Positions 61,920-64,000 of a stretch of DNA of 64,000 nucleotides are shown here, one piece after another. The stretch is from Lachancea dasiensis (taxonomy: Eukaryota > Ascomycota > Saccharomycetes > Saccharomycetales > Saccharomycetaceae), in contig LT598461.1 in assembly GCA_900074725.1 (NCBI GenBank), forward strand, positions 248,001 through 312,000, in the 5' to 3' direction. The notes under the pieces were generated by a model. That model had not been told where the DNA came from, did no database searches, and was given only the letters and a program-made list of their open reading frames with translations. A program made the translations under genes and the position numbers. Every line of letters begins with the position of its first letter. Position 1 is the first letter of the stretch.

Positions 61920-62478
61920 TGAGTGTATCATTTACAGGCACATTACCAATTTAATGGATCCACGAGTGTCAATGACATTATTGAATGTACAAGCTTTGAA
62001 GTTTACGGATTTCCATTTATGTAGAATAGTATTTTAAAAGGAGCTTTGGTTGTTCAAGAAAGTCTTCAGTAGTTAGTGGTTTCCGTGCTGCTAGCAGCTT
62101 TTAGATGGTACCACAAGTGAAATACACAAGTGATGGTACCACAAGTAAACATACATCTTGGTTAAATACGAAGCGTTCCCTTCTTGCGAAAGTTGGCCAG
62201 ACGTTTGTTAGCAATCTAGGGGTGCATCCAAAAGACCCAGGGTATGTTAGTGCGGCATTGTTATTAGACTCAAAGTAGTTTACCTGTCGGTGCATCATCT
62301 ATTGAAACATTTACAATACTACTTATTGCGAAAAAAGTGTTTAAATTATACAGTTTTCGTTTAAACATTAAAGGTTTCAAGCTTCTTAGGGGCCAATTAC
62401 TCGCAGAGTGATTTTAGTGCTTTGTATCTAATAGATTTGGATATTCATTGATCACATTTGGCCTCCATAAACGAGGTT
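61920..62478. promoter_or_regulatory. Intergenic PHO90 3' region and UBP12 promoter
   Basis: 559 bp. It contains a 15-bp direct repeat, GATGGTACCACAAGT, at 62104-62118 and 62132-62146 (28-bp period). No gene or RNA recognised. Confidence 0.5.
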
Positions 62479-64000
62479 ATGGCAGAGGACAATCTGATAG
62501 GTACTGAGGACGGTATCTCCAATACTAAAGGCACAGAGCTCAAGGAACATGGGGAGGGAAAATATGGGCTTGAGAACGAATGTGAAGATAATTCTAATAC
62601 TAAAAGTTATCCAACGGTTGCAAGTAATGGCCAATCAGGTGGTCTTTTGGCACTGACTGACCAACGAGACATATTGTCCAAGCTGTATGAAGAATCTCGA
62701 CTTAATTCAAAGGAAGGAGACGCTGTATATGTGATACCCTCCACATGGTTTGATAACCTTTGGAATCCAGAAGTTCTAAACAGTTATGAGTTGGGCCCAA
62801 TTGACACGGTCTCAATTTGCCATAATTTCGATGCGTTTGTACTGGCAGATTACCAGAGTAAACCATATGTATCCGTACCAGAGCCAGTTTTTAAAAAGCT
62901 TCTTGAGTGGTATGGACTTACACCAGGATCCAGAGCCATCAAGACCGTGCTGATAAGAGATGATGATGGTCAGCTAGTCACAGAATATGATCAATATTGT
63001 ATTAGAGTTCACCTACTAAAGGCAACCAAAGAGGATCAAACATTAAGACATTCATCTAGCAAAAGAAAACCGCTTTATTTCTCGGCATCTCGACTGACCG
63101 ACGTAAAGGCTATAGTCAAAAGATGCATACAAGATATCGGCGATATGGACTCTACAGTAGATCTCAGTCAACAGAAGTTCAGGATATGGAGGATTGAAAC
63201 TGAGCAGGACGAAGCTGCTGCCTTCCTGCTATCTCAACGATATGCCATAACGCCATTTGATTTTGCACAATTTTTATCAAAGGACCGGCTACGACCTGAT
63301 ATATTTGATACTACCATTCGAACGTTCAAAAAACCCACTGTTGACTTAGTTGTTGAAACCAAGGAGTCACAGAGTGATGACCATTGGCCATCCAATTACT
63401 TTTACTACAACAAGCTCACGTTACCGCGAGGGACTGTTGGCCTTTCTAATTTAGGCAATACTTGCTACATGAATTCAGCTCTTCAATGCCTCGTGCATAT
63501 TCCGGAACTAAGTGACTACTTTCTCTACGGCTCATTTGAAGGCGAAATTAATTCGAGCAATCCACTGGGCTATAAGGGGCAGGTAGCGAAGGCATTCGCC
63601 GCCCTCGTGCGGGCGCTTTTCAACGACAAGGTGCCAAATCTCGCTTTTTACTCGCCAAGAATTTTCAAGTCCACGTTGGGCCATCACAATTCTATGTTTG
63701 GGGGATATTTACAGCAAGACTCGCAGGAATTTTTAGCGTTCCTTCTAGATGGGCTACACGAAGATTTGAACAGGATTGTCGATAAGCCTATCGTTGAAAA
63801 GCCTGAGCTGACTGCTGGAGACAATATTCATGACCCTCAGGTTATTCAAAATCTGGCGAATGATACGTGGGAAAAACACATGCTTAGAAACGATTCCCTT
63901 ATTAATGATCTCTTTGTCGGAATGTATAAATCAACGCTGACATGCCCTGTTTGTGATCATATATCAGTTACCTTTGATCCCTTTAGTGACTTGACTCTGC
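62479..64000 (+). CDS. UBP12: UBP12, ubiquitin-specific protease, N-terminal part (runs off the right edge)
   Basis: An open frame from the ATG at 62479 to the window end gives 507 codons; the S. cerevisiae protein is about 1254 residues. The DUSP domain (about 58-180, VIPSTWFDNLWNPEVLNSYE) is followed by a ubiquitin-like segment and the start of the USP catalytic core: the Cys box GLSNLGNTCYMNSALQCLVH with nucleophile Cys329, the QDSQEFLAFLLDGLHEDLN (QQD) box, and the first zinc-site pair CPVCDH near the edge. The His box would lie outside. This USP15/Ubp12 layout cleaves ubiquitin from proteins in cytosol and nucleus. Order PHO90-UBP12 is as in S. cerevisiae (YJL198W, YJL197W). Confidence 0.93.
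   Translation, partial: MAEDNLIGTEDGISNTKGTELKEHGEGKYGLENECEDNSNTKSYPTVASNGQSGGLLALTDQRDILSKLYEESRLNSKEGDAVYVIPSTWFDNLWNPEVLNSYELGPIDTVSICHNFDAFVLADYQSKPYVSVPEPVFKKLLEWYGLTPGSRAIKTVLIRDDDGQLVTEYDQYCIRVHLLKATKEDQTLRHSSSKRKPLYFSASRLTDVKAIVKRCIQDIGDMDSTVDLSQQKFRIWRIETEQDEAAAFLLSQRYAITPFDFAQFLSKDRLRPDIFDTTIRTFKKPTVDLVVETKESQSDDHWPSNYFYYNKLTLPRGTVGLSNLGNTCYMNSALQCLVHIPELSDYFLYGSFEGEINSSNPLGYKGQVAKAFAALVRALFNDKVPNLAFYSPRIFKSTLGHHNSMFGGYLQQDSQEFLAFLLDGLHEDLNRIVDKPIVEKPELTAGDNIHDPQVIQNLANDTWEKHMLRNDSLINDLFVGMYKSTLTCPVCDHISVTFDPFSDLTL

Overview
The window is chromosomal DNA from a budding yeast of the family Saccharomycetaceae. Genes are dense, mostly intronless and standard-code. Two short introns are present, each with a perfect TACTAAC branch point. 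Two nuclear tRNA genes occur, one with an intron in the anticodon loop. Gene order points to a lineage that did not go through the whole-genome duplication (Lachancea-like; species not assignable by eye). It joins the neighbourhood found on S. cerevisiae chromosome XIV (RTC4 to SLA2, YNL254C to YNL243W) with the one on chromosome X (PEX2 to UBP12, YJL210W to YJL197W). The JJJ3/YJR098C pair, which sits elsewhere in S. cerevisiae, is inserted between RPA49 and the cysteinyl-tRNA synthetase gene. Names are ortholog calls from recognised protein sequence plus this order.

Left block, 1-24.7 kb: RTC4 (cut by the window edge), TEX1, MRPL17, NRD1, RAD50, MPA43, RPA49, JJJ3/DPH4, a YJR098C-type lipase-like protein, CRS1, VPS75 (intron), CWC25, SUI1 and SLA2. 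These are household genes for mRNA export and termination, DNA repair, Pol I, diphthamide synthesis, translation, splicing and actin/endocytosis.

Centre, 24.7-26.0 kb: the mating-type locus in its a form. A homeodomain gene (MATa1, minus strand) and an HMG-box gene (MATa2, plus strand) are divergently transcribed next to SLA2. The recognition-helix end of a1 lies inside the 3' end of SLA2 on the opposite strand, in exact codon register. The locus is also where strand composition flips: the plus strand is G-rich to the left and C-rich to the right. The C-rich domain runs through a Zn2Cys6 gene, PEX2 and most of CBP1, regardless of gene direction, and ends abruptly near 31.0 kb. This is the most unusual feature of the window.

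Right block, 26-64 kb: a Zn2Cys6 factor of unknown identity, PEX2, CBP1, NUC1, LAA1, the YJL206C-type Zn2Cys6 factor, NCE101 (a 61-residue spliced gene), RNH203, an F-box gene, RCY1, PRP21, tRNA-Lys(UUU), ECM25, CDC25, ACO2, tRNA-Thr(AGU), a 1.9-kb gene-poor stretch with decayed repeats, the SPX-domain phosphate transporter PHO90/PHO87 and the start of UBP12 (cut by the window edge).

Regulation that can be read from sequence: an RRPE plus PAC pair upstream of RPA49, a Reb1-type site between NRD1 and RAD50, a palindromic Pho4-type E-box upstream of the phosphate transporter, and two alternative start codons in the cysteinyl-tRNA synthetase gene.
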